DNA of 44,682 nucleotides from Kordia sp964351775 (GCA_964351775.1 CAYGPQ010000031.1:1-44682); one strand, 5' to 3'; positions 13,834-23,504 are shown, counted from the first letter of the stretch. The notes: a model not told the origin generated them from the sequence alone. Program-made: numbers and translations.

Positions 13834-16800
13834 TATTGAAATCTATTCAATGGAAGTAGTACGTCAATTTCTGCATCTGTCAATGCTGTTGCGTATTTAT
13901 CCTGAACACGACTAGTGTATCTTGTAGGCGAACTTACAACGATACCTTCTGAACTAATGTTCATTTTTAATACATCATGCGCTGCATCATTTACTGGATT
14001 TTCAAGATCTGGTTTTTCAAACGTAAAGGTTGAAATTACACCGTAATCAATCTTAAACTGAAGTCCTAGCGGATTTGCGTCATTGTCAAATACTTGTTGT
14101 GCTTCTACACCCGAAATCAACGAAATTTTCTTCGCCAGTGTTTGGTATATAATACCCGCACTATCCAGTAAATCCCAATTGGCATCGCGCTGAATTTCAA
14201 TTTCCTGCTCCATACATTTATAAGTCAATGGAAATACTGCTGATTCGTCAAAATCGGCTACAGTTTGAAGTTTGGCTCCAGAGTTGTTATGAAATGTCAG
14301 CTGAATTTCCTTTTTAGAAACCGCCGCATCACCAACTTGCAAGTCATTAAAAACTGTGGCATCATTTAAAATTTGCGAACTACATGCTGTTTGATCTGCT
14401 TCAATGAAGTCATCAATATCATCACATTCACACGGCAATGCTTTTTCTACTTTTAAGCCTAAACTGTCTGCTTGTAAAATGGTCAATGAAGTAGGAACGC
14501 GCGTTTTCCATGCTTTTCCTTCTTTTACACCTAATGGTTTATTTAACTCATCAACAATAGACATGTATAATGGATCGTCTAATAATGGCAACTCGCCACC
14601 ATTCCAAATGCTTCCTGTAGTCATGTAGTGCATGACAGCTTGTTCAAATCCTGGACGAACGGTTAAGACAACTCGTGCCAATCCGGCTTGCATGAAACTT
14701 CTGAATAACGGATCATTATTTTCAAAATTGTACAGTTGATTCCATTCTTTACGATTTCCCCAATAAAAAGGATAGAAGTTATACGACATAATTTCCCATT
14801 CAAAGGCTTGTTCCATAAACTTTGCAAACGAAGCATAATCGTCTAATGATTGCGTTACAGTTACCGTATGATTGTCTAATTCATCACCTGTATACATTTT
14901 TTTGCCGTATGTCATGGCTGCTAATGGCGATTGATCCATCAAGTAGGATAAGCAGTTTTTACGCAATACGGTCTGTTCAATTTGACGATAGAATAATGGA
15001 TTTGAGTCTTTTAAAGCTGTTACTTTTACTTCTTCTTCGCCTTTTTGTGCCAGGTATTCAGCTAGTTTATCTTCATACGCTGTAATGATTGCATTGAAAG
15101 TTTCCAACTGCCATCTTTCGTAAGTTTCATCTAATCTTTTGAGCTTAATACTCACGTTAGAATTTCCAGAAAGATGCGATAATGAAGAGAATGAAACTGG
15201 AATGCTTGAAACAAACTTAGACAAGTCTTTTGTTAAATTTCGCGGCATTTTTACGCCACCAACAATGATATGTGTTTGACCATTTCCAGAATCTTCACTA
15301 TCAACCCATTCGGCTTTTGCTTGTAACGTGTAATATCCTTCAGGAATATCTAGCTCCACATGTTCTCCGTAACGTTCATGCGCATCGGTCATTACCTCAG
15401 TAGCTTTGTATGAAAATGCTTTTCCAATAAACATTTCTTCCACAGGTGGCTGATTCACTTCGGCATTATAAATAGCAGCTAACTTTTTGTAATTTGTTAC
15501 TTTAATCTCAGCTGCATCGCTAATTTTTGAACCGCTAATAGTTACTGTTCTTGGATCTTTTGGTTCTGCTAAAATTATTCCGTTAGTATCCGCATCTTCT
15601 TCTATGGAGGTCATAGCAATACGATGTAATTTTGAAGGTTGCGGAATGGCAAATTCATACATTAAACGTCGTCCGTAATTGAAGATTTGATTTTTGTATA
15701 CCTTATCAATCCATCTGTAAACACCCACAATATGTTTGTCGCCTTTTCTATTGTCAAAACCATGTGAATTGTTTTCTTCATATTCTTCCACAATTTTTGA
15801 AATACGTTCTTCTTTTACACGTTGTACCACACGATCCATGGCTCTAGATGTAATTTCTTGTGCTTCCGTCATCGCTTGATTGATGCTGTCTTCACTTGAA
15901 GTATGTGTAGCAAAATTAACGCCAGCGCTTAAGTTGAAACTCACACTAGCAGGACCTTTAGTTTGCCATCCAGCATTTGAATTTGCGTAAGAAGAGAAAT
16001 CCTGTGATTCTGAAATAACTTGTGAAACTTCACTTTGCATTTCAAAACGATCCGTAGTAGTTGTGTCAGATAAACGCTCTTTTTCAGTTTCTGAACTTGT
16101 TGAGGTTGTGTTTTCTGAACTACGCAATCTACGTGTAGATTTTTCCTTGTATTCACGTGCCATCACATTTTCAATATGTGAAACTTCTCCTTCTGTATAA
16201 CAATGTACACTTTGCTCTACTTTTCTATAATCGGCAATTCCCAATTGACGCATTCCATATCCCGAAGGCACAAATCTTTCTTCTCCAGTTGGAGGACTTG
16301 TGATTGGGCCGTCACTTATTCCTAAACCACAGGTGTCTGGACGTAATACTCCATCAAAAGAAACGGATGTTCCATCTAAGAATGTAACCGTACTTTCTAG
16401 ACGTAAACTACTTAATGGAATTGGACCTACCGCCACCAGAAAATTTATTTTTACAGAATCTGATCCAGAAGCAATAATAGAAAAGTTGTTTGATTGCGTT
16501 AATTCGACACCATCTATATTGAATACTTTAGTAGCAGTACTAATCACAGGAGAAATGCTATCTGCATTGCTAGTAATGTCTGCAAAAAACTTCCAATACG
16601 AACTTCCTGTTTTTGGATCAATGGCTACTTTTGAACAAAAAGCTGCTTGGTACTTACTTGCTAAATCTAGTGTAGTTGTTTTTGAGACAGGAAGAATAGT
16701 TCCGTTGATGCTTACTGATTTTTTATAAAAAGAAGTGTTTTCGTATAAAGCAGTCGTAAGCTGTGCCGTTTCTTTTGCTAATAGTTCTTTAGCTTGCGCG

Positions 16801-17816
16801 AAGGTTTTTATCTTGTCAACTGGCTTCAGAAAAGATAAGGTTTCATACGCTAGTGGTGAAAATAAGTTGATGGCTTCTGCCGAATCAATTTCATCATTAA
16901 ACGAAAAAGAAAATACAGGTACATCAGGATATTTTACAGGAACTGGCTGATCGCAAGGATTTATATTTGAAGCATCATATACTTTATCGCCTCGAAGGTC
17001 ACACCAAGCGGTTTTAGCAGTTTGCACAGCTACTTCATAGGCATCTAACAATGCTTTTGCATCTTTGTCATAATTTGCTCTAGCTGTTGTATACGCTTCA
17101 CGATATTCTTTTTCATAAGTAGCATGCAACTCTTCTACTTCTTCTGTTACTTTGGTTAAATTTTGCAACTCTAAATTTGCAATACTTGCTAACAAGCTTT
17201 TGCTTAATGGAACAGACTTAAACGTGCTTGTGGTATTTTCGGAATTGTTTTGATTTGCGATGATATCTTCAGAATGGTCAAACAATTCGCTTGGTAAAAT
17301 TACTTTTGCATATAAAATACTGTTTACAATTGCTTTTTTTTCGTCAATATCTAATTCTTCTCCTCTTGGAAAATTAGCCACCACATGATTTGCTTTGAGC
17401 ATGTGAATTACAGCTTCTTTTGCATAGAAATCTTCTTGAGTGACAAATTGATAAAACAAGTTGTTCCAAAGCGTCTCATCTGCCGTAAGAACACTGATGC
17501 CAATAGTCATTGCTTCAATTTCATCAAGGGTAGCTGTTGTTCTATTTTTAGCTAACCATTCAGAAAATTCAAATAATTTGGAGTCTATCGCTTTTACTTC
17601 CGACTTTGTAATGCTTTGATATCCTGCGGCAGTAGTTTGCAATGTTTGCCATTTGGAAACACCAAGTTCTCGGGAAGACATAGCGTCGTAAAAATCATCT
17701 GCCTTTGCAGCTTCCGATGGGAAAATAAATCGTAATTCTTTGTTTTTTTCTTCGCTTAAGTCTGGACTTCTGAGACTTGTAAATCGAAAGAGAGTTTGTG
17801 AAATTTGTTCTTTCAT
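13833..17816 (-). CDS. 1327-aa conserved protein of unknown function, first gene of the toxin operon
   Basis: No signal peptide and no membrane segment. Residues about 1-200 are helical (ISQTLFRFTSLRSPDLSEE at the start), and about 215-290 look like a coiled coil (VTEEVEELHATYEKEYREAY). A beta-rich stretch follows. Then comes a region from about 520 with YGMRQLGIADYRKVEQ and GEVSHIENVMAREYKEKSTRR, a Ser/Thr-rich spacer, and a second helical block with GVYRWIDKVYKNQIFNYGRR (about 700). Near 1015 is NFYPFYWGNRKEW, followed by QAGLARVVLTVRPGFEQAV and GSIWNGGELPLL. I recall such motifs in large unnamed proteins of diverse bacteria but know no function. It heads the operon NTase-toxin-immunity, so it may help in delivery, folding or display of the toxins. 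That is a guess from context. Confidence 0.75.
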   Translation of the reverse strand: MKEQISQTLFRFTSLRSPDLSEEKNKELRFIFPSEAAKADDFYDAMSSRELGVSKWQTLQTTAAGYQSITKSEVKAIDSKLFEFSEWLAKNRTTATLDEIEAMTIGISVLTADETLWNNLFYQFVTQEDFYAKEAVIHMLKANHVVANFPRGEELDIDEKKAIVNSILYAKVILPSELFDHSEDIIANQNNSENTTSTFKSVPLSKSLLASIANLELQNLTKVTEEVEELHATYEKEYREAYTTARANYDKDAKALLDAYEVAVQTAKTAWCDLRGDKVYDASNINPCDQPVPVKYPDVPVFSFSFNDEIDSAEAINLFSPLAYETLSFLKPVDKIKTFAQAKELLAKETAQLTTALYENTSFYKKSVSINGTILPVSKTTTLDLASKYQAAFCSKVAIDPKTGSSYWKFFADITSNADSISPVISTATKVFNIDGVELTQSNNFSIIASGSDSVKINFLVAVGPIPLSSLRLESTVTFLDGTSVSFDGVLRPDTCGLGISDGPITSPPTGEERFVPSGYGMRQLGIADYRKVEQSVHCYTEGEVSHIENVMAREYKEKSTRRLRSSENTTSTSSETEKERLSDTTTTDRFEMQSEVSQVISESQDFSSYANSNAGWQTKGPASVSFNLSAGVNFATHTSSEDSINQAMTEAQEITSRAMDRVVQRVKEERISKIVEEYEENNSHGFDNRKGDKHIVGVYRWIDKVYKNQIFNYGRRLMYEFAIPQPSKLHRIAMTSIEEDADTNGIILAEPKDPRTVTISGSKISDAAEIKVTNYKKLAAIYNAEVNQPPVEEMFIGKAFSYKATEVMTDAHERYGEHVELDIPEGYYTLQAKAEWVDSEDSGNGQTHIIVGGVKMPRNLTKDLSKFVSSIPVSFSSLSHLSGNSNVSIKLKRLDETYERWQLETFNAIITAYEDKLAEYLAQKGEEEVKVTALKDSNPLFYRQIEQTVLRKNCLSYLMDQSPLAAMTYGKKMYTGDELDNHTVTVTQSLDDYASFAKFMEQAFEWEIMSYNFYPFYWGNRKEWNQLYNFENNDPLFRSFMQAGLARVVLTVRPGFEQAVMHYMTTGSIWNGGELPLLDDPLYMSIVDELNKPLGVKEGKAWKTRVPTSLTILQADSLGLKVEKALPCECDDIDDFIEADQTACSSQILNDATVFNDLQVGDAAVSKKEIQLTFHNNSGAKLQTVADFDESAVFPLTYKCMEQEIEIQRDANWDLLDSAGIIYQTLAKKISLISGVEAQQVFDNDANPLGLQFKIDYGVISTFTFEKPDLENPVNDAAHDVLKMNISSEGIVVSSPTRYTSRVQDKYATALTDAEIDVLLPLNRFQ

Positions 17817-17962
17817 AAAATAATAATTTAATTGTTACACTACAGTTTATTGCATACGAGATGCGTTTCAATATTTTGAACTATTAAAAGGGTTGGGTTT
17901 TGGTTGGGTAATTGCTTAATTCTTATTCAATGTATGTAAAATTCTATTCAACCAAAGAAATA

Positions 17963-17996
17963 TTGTATAAGCGTTGATTTTTTTGTATAAGCGTTG
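17963..17996. promoter_or_regulatory. Direct repeat upstream of the toxin operon, possible operator
   Basis: TTGTATAAGCGTTG occurs at 17963-17976 and again at 17983-17996, a 20-nt spacing that places both on the same helix face. It lies about 150 nt upstream of the 1327-aa gene start. The rest of the 17817-18084 intergenic region shows no gene and no clear -7 box. Confidence 0.4.
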
Positions 17997-18084
17997 CGTC
18001 TTAACTAAAAATTATGTTAAAATTTCAGTCAAGAGTTGTAAAGTGTAAAAATCTGGTTGATTTGAAAACTTAAAAAGCGGGCAT

Positions 18085-18125
18085 AAAAAAACATCACCTT
18101 ATATGATTTTTAAAATGATGTTTTT
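18085..18125 (-). terminator. Rho-independent terminator
   Basis: AAAAAACATCA (18085-18095) pairs with TGATGTTTTT (18116-18125) around a 20-nt loop, just past the stop of the GDYxxLxY gene. Read on the minus strand it ends in a T run. Confidence 0.65.
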
Positions 18126-18144
18126 AATTGTTTTTCGTGAAAAA

Positions 18145-18699
18145 TTACTCTGCTACCGCATCTTTTATAGAAACGCCATTAATGATAACATCTGTGAGAA
18201 CATGTGTGCCATTTTTAATGTGAACAACGGCATAGACATCTTGTTGTTGTTCGTTTCGGTTGTTTTCTCGATACAATACTTCTGCATCATAAGCTTTGGA
18301 TTCTTCCATATAATACGTGTCAAATGGTAAATTGAAATGAACCGCATCACTATAATAATTATAGATTTCGACTTCGACATATTCAAAATTACTATCGGTT
18401 AAAAGCTCTTTGGATAAAGTTTCTAAAACTGCATAACCATTTTCATCTTTTGAGAAATATGCGTAGCCTTTTGTATAATTTTCCCAACTGTCATCCGAAG
18501 TTTCATAGCGGTCAATTTCAAAATCGAGTGTAATTGATTTTCCGCGAAATGGATCACTTGGATCTACGGGAGCAGTTTTAAATTTGTACACACTGTCGGA
18601 GGCAATCGTTTTTTCGTATTTGTATACAATTTGAGCAGAAGCGACAATTTGTGCAATGACCATCAAGCCAAAAAGGAGGTATATATAAGATTTTTTCAT
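18145..18699 (-). CDS. GDYxxLxY-domain protein
   Basis: A 184-aa membrane-anchored protein with one N-terminal hydrophobic helix (YIYLLFGLMVIAQIVASAQ) and an extracytoplasmic beta-rich domain. The DPFRGKSITLDFEIDRYE segment (about 48-65) is a variant of the GDYxxLxY motif. The C-terminus has YAVVHIKNGTHVLTDVIINGV, also characteristic. This family is usually encoded next to a DUF2157 membrane protein, as here: the DUF2157 gene ends 4 nt upstream. The pair's role is not established. A terminator follows. Confidence 0.82.
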   Translation of the reverse strand: MKKSYIYLLFGLMVIAQIVASAQIVYKYEKTIASDSVYKFKTAPVDPSDPFRGKSITLDFEIDRYETSDDSWENYTKGYAYFSKDENGYAVLETLSKELLTDSNFEYVEVEIYNYYSDAVHFNLPFDTYYMEESKAYDAEVLYRENNRNEQQQDVYAVVHIKNGTHVLTDVIINGVSIKDAVAE

Positions 18700-18703
18700 T
18701 TTT

Positions 18704-19987
18704 TTAGATTTTAGATTTTTGTTTTTTTAGCATGAGGTAATTCGCAGTGAAAAATCCTGCTCCAATCAATATAAATATCAATCCGCGTAAAGCGAAACTC
18801 ATATCGGTATCAAAAAAGCGACACGCAATTAATATGGTAATAATTAACATTCCATAATTCAACTTCATGAAGTTAAAAGTGTCAGCACCTTCTTTAATTG
18901 CCATAATTCCCAATCCTAATAATAAGATATTTATAAGCACGGTTGCTGTAATATAATCTGCAAGTCCAATGACAAAAATCAACGTAAAAATCAGAAAAAC
19001 GGCTTGAAACAACTTGACGTTTTGCAACGCTTTTCTTTTGACATCAAAATAGAATAATATACTTGCGATTATAAAGAAAATTACAGCGCAAAAGAATTCT
19101 AACGATTCAAAATAGACATTTCGAAATTGGTATTCCCATATAACACGGAAACTTAAGGTAAGTAATATAATGACCGTTCCAACGGAACCCAAAAATCGAT
19201 ACCCGTTTTGTAGTAATGATTTATTTTGAAAATACGGAAGTTGTCCAATATTATAGAAAATTCCAAAAACTAATACATACATCAAATATCCAATTCCATC
19301 ACTATCATCAATACATACTGGTAATGCGATAAGCAAACTTATAGGAAAAAGCCAATGCAGTATTGAAATCACATGTGTTTTTTGATTCGATTTAATCAGT
19401 TGAATATAACGACCTAGCGGAAATAATAACAGTAAAAAATATACTTGTGGAATGGTAGTATTCGGTTCGTAACGATAGCCAAAACCAGCTTCAAAGGCAT
19501 AATAGGTGATAAAAATGAGGTGTAAAATGATGGCTGAAGTAGATTTTGTCACGTACAATAACGGAAGACATAAAATAATCCAAGCCAATAAATAGGATTC
19601 CATATCACCCGAAACATGGTATATCTGGCTCACCAAAGCGATGCACAAACCAACGGAGAAAAACAGAAAAACAGTTGCGGATTCTTTCCAAGCGACGCTT
19701 TTTTCTTTAAAAATACTGAAGCCTAAAATGGCTTGTCCGACCAACATTGGGAGAAATGCTAAAATCAGTTTGACAATTTTTGGGAAATCATCCCAATTGT
19801 GCGCCATAATAAGAATTAATCCTAATCCGACTAAGGTGGCGCCTAAAATTCCGAAAAGCACAAACAATCTGTTTGAATTGGTGGCTTCGGAAGTTCCGTA
19901 ATACGCAGTAATTTTTTGTGCAATTTCTTCCGTAATGATTTTATTTTCGATCAATTCGGGAAGTGCATTTATAATTTTTGAACTCAT
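18704..19987 (-). CDS. DUF2157 polytopic membrane protein
   Basis: A 427-aa integral membrane protein with about 11-12 predicted transmembrane helices after a 40-residue cytoplasmic N-terminus. The N-terminus has ALPELIENKIITEEIAQKITAYY, a typical DUF2157 opening, and the first helices read LFVLFGILGATLVGLGLILIM then AHNWDDFPKIVK. It lies 4 nt before the GDYxxLxY gene and 25 nt after a small membrane-protein gene. The function is unknown; the co-occurrence of DUF2157 and GDYxxLxY proteins is common in Bacteroidota. Confidence 0.85.
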   Translation of the reverse strand: MSSKIINALPELIENKIITEEIAQKITAYYGTSEATNSNRLFVLFGILGATLVGLGLILIMAHNWDDFPKIVKLILAFLPMLVGQAILGFSIFKEKSVAWKESATVFLFFSVGLCIALVSQIYHVSGDMESYLLAWIILCLPLLYVTKSTSAIILHLIFITYYAFEAGFGYRYEPNTTIPQVYFLLLLFPLGRYIQLIKSNQKTHVISILHWLFPISLLIALPVCIDDSDGIGYLMYVLVFGIFYNIGQLPYFQNKSLLQNGYRFLGSVGTVIILLTLSFRVIWEYQFRNVYFESLEFFCAVIFFIIASILFYFDVKRKALQNVKLFQAVFLIFTLIFVIGLADYITATVLINILLLGLGIMAIKEGADTFNFMKLNYGMLIITILIACRFFDTDMSFALRGLIFILIGAGFFTANYLMLKKQKSKI

Positions 19988-20012
19988 AATTTTAGATATT
20001 GAGTGTTTTTAA

Positions 20013-20279
20013 TTAATGATATGGATACCATAAGAATGTTAAGATGATGATTAAAAATAACATTCCGAAAAAGATACTATTTTTAAGAATAATATGCTCA
20101 AGTTTTCTAACCAAAGTATAATAGATCGTTCCAAAAATAATTCCTGACATTATAAAAACAGGAATTGTAAGTGATAATATTAAGCTTATACCACCACCAC
20201 CAACAGGAACAAAGAAGCTCATTATGAATGTTAGAAATCCACTACATACGATTAGAATTGATTTTAATTTATCTTTCAT
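20013..20279 (-). CDS. Small two- or three-helix membrane protein
   Basis: An 88-aa protein with hydrophobic segments ILIVCSGFLTFIMSFFVPVG, ISLILSLTIPVFIMSGIIFG and SIFFGMLFLIIILTFLWY. The first loop is glycine-rich (GGGG). I do not recognise the family. It lies 25 nt upstream of the DUF2157 gene on the same strand and is preceded by a terminator, so it may be the first gene of that operon. Confidence 0.65.
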   Translation of the reverse strand: MKDKLKSILIVCSGFLTFIMSFFVPVGGGGISLILSLTIPVFIMSGIIFGTIYYTLVRKLEHIILKNSIFFGMLFLIIILTFLWYPYH

Positions 20280-20297
20280 TTTTAATAGTTAAGAATA

Positions 20298-20336
20298 AAA
20301 CCTCGCAACAACTTACAAATTGTGTTACGAGGTTCT
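20298..20336 (-). terminator. Rho-independent terminator
   Basis: AACCTCG and CGAGGTT (20301-20307 and 20330-20336) close an imperfect hairpin with further pairing inside. On the minus strand a TTTTATT tail follows. It sits just after the stop of the YiaA-like gene. Confidence 0.65.
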
Positions 20337-20352
20337 GGTAATCAACCAACAT

Positions 20353-20826
20353 TTATCCTTCTTGATTTTTTAATGCGTGCACATCTCTGGTGTTTTTCTG
20401 TACGGCTACCGAAGCAAATAAACTCAGCGCAAACGACATTCCGTAAAATCCTTTTTCGCTCAATTCTAATTCGGCATTCCACAATCCGACCACTAATAAT
20501 AGGATAGAAGCTACGGTTGTAAACCAACTAATTCCATAATAAATATCAGTTACAGGAATTCCTTCCATTTTGTCTCTCACGGCTTTTTGAACCGAAATCA
20601 CAGAGAACAATCCAAATAATAAGATGGTAAAATAATATCCTTTTTCATTCAATTCCATGCCTGCATTCCACAATCCTACGCAATACGCAACCATTCCAAT
20701 AAATAATGCTCCCCAAGATGCTGAAATAAAAGCAGGTGTTGGTTTAAAAGGATTTTTCTCTTCTTTTTTAGAGTTAGTAATTTTCTTTGTTTTTTCTTCT
20801 GAACTTACAAATGTTTGATTTTCCAT
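20353..20826 (-). CDS. yiaA: YiaA/YiaB-type inner membrane protein
   Basis: A 157-aa protein with a Lys/Glu-rich cytoplasmic N-terminus (about 35 aa) and four transmembrane helices arranged as two repeats. Each repeat contains a conserved GLWNA.(M/L)EL.EKG(Y/F)Y motif (residues about 54-70 and 116-132). This duplicated WNA...EKGYY pattern is diagnostic for the YiaA/YiaB family (about 145 aa in E. coli). The function in bacteria is not firmly known. It is transcribed alone, with a terminator just after it. Confidence 0.85.
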   Translation of the reverse strand: MENQTFVSSEEKTKKITNSKKEEKNPFKPTPAFISASWGALFIGMVAYCVGLWNAGMELNEKGYYFTILLFGLFSVISVQKAVRDKMEGIPVTDIYYGISWFTTVASILLLVVGLWNAELELSEKGFYGMSFALSLFASVAVQKNTRDVHALKNQEG

Positions 20827-21016
20827 ACTACTATAATTTTAAATGTTTGTTGATTTTAATTTTTGTGTAATTGTTTGTTGATTACAGGACAAATATGCGA
20901 TTGCATTTTCGGCTACGAAATTCAATTTTTCATAAAAAAGGACTATATTTATAGTGAATTAAAATATTTAATATACTGATTTATAAGTAATTAAATATTT
21001 GTAAACAGACGATATA

Positions 21017-22516
21017 ATGATTGCAATTGATATGATAATTTCTCAATTTTCTACGGAAGAACAACAGGAATTCGTGAAATACCTTAGCTATAAGAACAAA
21101 CGGCACGATACGAAAAACATTCAATTGTTTAAATTGTTAATGGCGAATCATTCAGCAAAGGAAATTCCTCAAAAATTATATGGAACGGATAACAAAACGG
21201 CGTATCACGCGCTGCGAAAGCGTTTATGGAGTTCATTACTCGATTTTATGGCAACACAAAGTCTCACACATGAAGTTTCCGTAGAACTCGATATTACCAA
21301 ACGAATCTTAGTAGCACGAAATTTATTGCAACAAAAACAATTCAAAACGGCGTTCAACGTATTGGACAAAGCGCAAAAGAAAGCACAAGAATCCTTGCAT
21401 TTTTCATTGTTAAATGAAGTCTATCACACACAAATACAATATGCGCATACCACCACTTATGCACCACCGCTGGAAATAATCATTGAAAAGTTTTCCGTCA
21501 ATCAAAAAGATTTTCTACAAGAAGAAAAGTTGAATATGGCGTATGCGGTGATCAAAGAAAATCTTCAAAAAGTAGTGTATAAAGGGGAAATTATCTCGTT
21601 CCAAGAGGTCATTCAAAAAACCTATGAACGATTTGATATTTCAGAAGAAATAGGCTTGTCGTACAAATCGCTCTATCAATTGGCGCAAATTGTAACCTCT
21701 GTAGCTTCTGTAAACAAAGATTACTCGAAAGTATCGTCCTTCATTTTGGACAATTACACAGACATTTCCTGTCGATTGAAACAAACCGACAAGCATTTAT
21801 TCTATCATATCAAAGTGTTATATCTCATTGCGAATATATTTTTTAGAAAGAAAGAATTCGCGGAAAGTTTACAGTATTTAGATTTGATGCATCTAGAAAT
21901 GCAACGACAAAAACAGAAATATTATAAAAGTTCTTTGTTGTCGTATCAATGTTTAAAAGCGTTGAACCATAATTATTCGGGAAATGCAACTGAAGCAATT
22001 TCGATATTAGAAACCATTATAACTATTAAAAAGTTCGATTTGGAAGTCATGTTAGATGTGCATTTAAGCTTAATTGTGTTTTATTTTCAGCAAAGCGATT
22101 TTAAAAAAGCACAGCAGATCTTTTCAAAATTCTATCATACCGATAAATGGTATGAAGAAAAAGCGGGTGTTGAATGGGTGATTAAGAAAAACCTAATCGA
22201 ATTGTTATTGCACATCGAATTGGGGAATATTTCCTATGTCGATTCGCGTTTTGTGAGTTTTCAACGAAAATACTATTCGTTTTTAAAAAAATCGGGCGAA
22301 CAACGCGTGATTATGTTTTTAAAATTCATCAAACACTATTACAATGCACCAGAAGAAGTGACTTCTGCATCATTTAAAGAAACCGTAGAAACTTCTTTTG
22401 AATGGAAATCGCCCGTGCAAGAAGATATTTTTGTGATGAGTTTTTACGCGTGGCTCAAAGCTAAAATGCACAAAACACCATTATATATAACTACGTTGGA
22501 ATTAGTGAAAAGTTAG
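21017..22516 (+). CDS. Alpha-helical (TPR-like) cytoplasmic protein
   Basis: A 499-aa soluble, nearly all-helical protein with no signal peptide. It begins with a short region (ISQFSTEEQQEFVKYLSYKNKRHDTKNIQLFKLL) and a stretch reading YGTDNKTAYHALRKRLWSSLLDFM, reminiscent of a winged-helix-like start. Degenerate helical repeats then run to the end. Some carry the A-x-x-I-x-x-L spacing of TPRs (NHNYSGNATEAISILETII; QQSDFKKAQQIFSKFYHTDKW). I recognise it as a conserved Bacteroidota protein without known function. A stop-free 190-nt region separates it from the divergent yiaA gene. Confidence 0.72.
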   Translation: MIAIDMIISQFSTEEQQEFVKYLSYKNKRHDTKNIQLFKLLMANHSAKEIPQKLYGTDNKTAYHALRKRLWSSLLDFMATQSLTHEVSVELDITKRILVARNLLQQKQFKTAFNVLDKAQKKAQESLHFSLLNEVYHTQIQYAHTTTYAPPLEIIIEKFSVNQKDFLQEEKLNMAYAVIKENLQKVVYKGEIISFQEVIQKTYERFDISEEIGLSYKSLYQLAQIVTSVASVNKDYSKVSSFILDNYTDISCRLKQTDKHLFYHIKVLYLIANIFFRKKEFAESLQYLDLMHLEMQRQKQKYYKSSLLSYQCLKALNHNYSGNATEAISILETIITIKKFDLEVMLDVHLSLIVFYFQQSDFKKAQQIFSKFYHTDKWYEEKAGVEWVIKKNLIELLLHIELGNISYVDSRFVSFQRKYYSFLKKSGEQRVIMFLKFIKHYYNAPEEVTSASFKETVETSFEWKSPVQEDIFVMSFYAWLKAKMHKTPLYITTLELVKS

Positions 22517-22564
22517 GAAGTTTTACTAAAAAATCTAAAAACCCAATAAGTCTAACAAATCGAA

Positions 22565-23434
22565 TCATCTAAACTTCAAATAATAATTCATATACTTTCG
22601 TAAATACGTTGCATTATAATATTTCCCTTCTTTTTCTTTAGAAATGAAATGAAAAAAATAGCGCGTATTTTCAAACTCTACGAGTGTTGCCACGCCCTGT
22701 AATTCGGTTTCTCCTGATAAAATCGTAAACTCTTTTTCTTCAATAGTCATGCCTTTCAAACTGTAATTTTTATAATCGTCAAAAGCAAATGTACTACCAG
22801 ATACTTTTCGAGTGAGCGCATTTCTGAGCGTTGCCCATTGATTTGTTAACGATTCATCCGAAGCTTTTTCTACGCGATCATAAAAGAAATAATACTTAGA
22901 AAACTTAGCAAGAATGGGCGTATTCGGGAACACGGTTGCGTCATAAATATGATATCCTTTGAACAATTGCACATTTACATGCGGAATAATTGGGAACGTG
23001 GAAGCTTTGTCGAGTTGAATGACTTCTCGTAGTGGTTTATTTTTCCCAACCATAAAATCGGGAGCATTTACTTTTAAGGTGTTACGACGCGGTTTTTTTT
23101 CATTTCGCATGATTTCTTGCATGAAAGGATCCTCTTTGGCGGTTTTAGAAGATCGTGCTGTACTATCAATTGCCATCAATATTTTGAAAATAAGAACAAT
23201 AAGAACAATAGCAAGCGGTATTTTAAAGTTAAAACAGCCCGATTTATTTTTAGGAGCAACTTGTCGGTGGCGGTATTTTTTCTCTTGATTTTCTGTAATT
23301 TCGAAATCCTTCAAACGATCTATGGAGTCTGAAGTTTTAGCGGAACCTTTGTTACTAGACGGCAACGATCGCTTCGAATCAGAGTTCGAATGCGTTCGCT
23401 TTTTGTTATATTCTGGACGTCTGGAACGTTTCAC
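22565..23434 (-). CDS. Single-pass membrane protein of unknown function
   Basis: A 289-aa protein with a basic, Ser-rich cytoplasmic N-terminus (about 1-66), one transmembrane helix (about 71-88, KIPLAIVLIVLIFKILMAI) and a 200-residue extracytoplasmic domain. The latter includes FPIIPHVNVQLFKGYHIYDATVFPNTP, FDDYKNYSLKGMTIEEKEF and a C-terminal YFHFISKEKEGKYYNATYLRKYM. No family recognised. It converges with the TPR-like gene (49 nt apart). Confidence 0.7.
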   Translation of the reverse strand: MKRSRRPEYNKKRTHSNSDSKRSLPSSNKGSAKTSDSIDRLKDFEITENQEKKYRHRQVAPKNKSGCFNFKIPLAIVLIVLIFKILMAIDSTARSSKTAKEDPFMQEIMRNEKKPRRNTLKVNAPDFMVGKNKPLREVIQLDKASTFPIIPHVNVQLFKGYHIYDATVFPNTPILAKFSKYYFFYDRVEKASDESLTNQWATLRNALTRKVSGSTFAFDDYKNYSLKGMTIEEKEFTILSGETELQGVATLVEFENTRYFFHFISKEKEGKYYNATYLRKYMNYYLKFR

Positions 23435-23504
23435 GAATGTTTTATTTTCATTTAATTCGTTTTAAAGATATAAAAATAGAATGCGAGTTCGTGTTGATAC
23501 ATTA

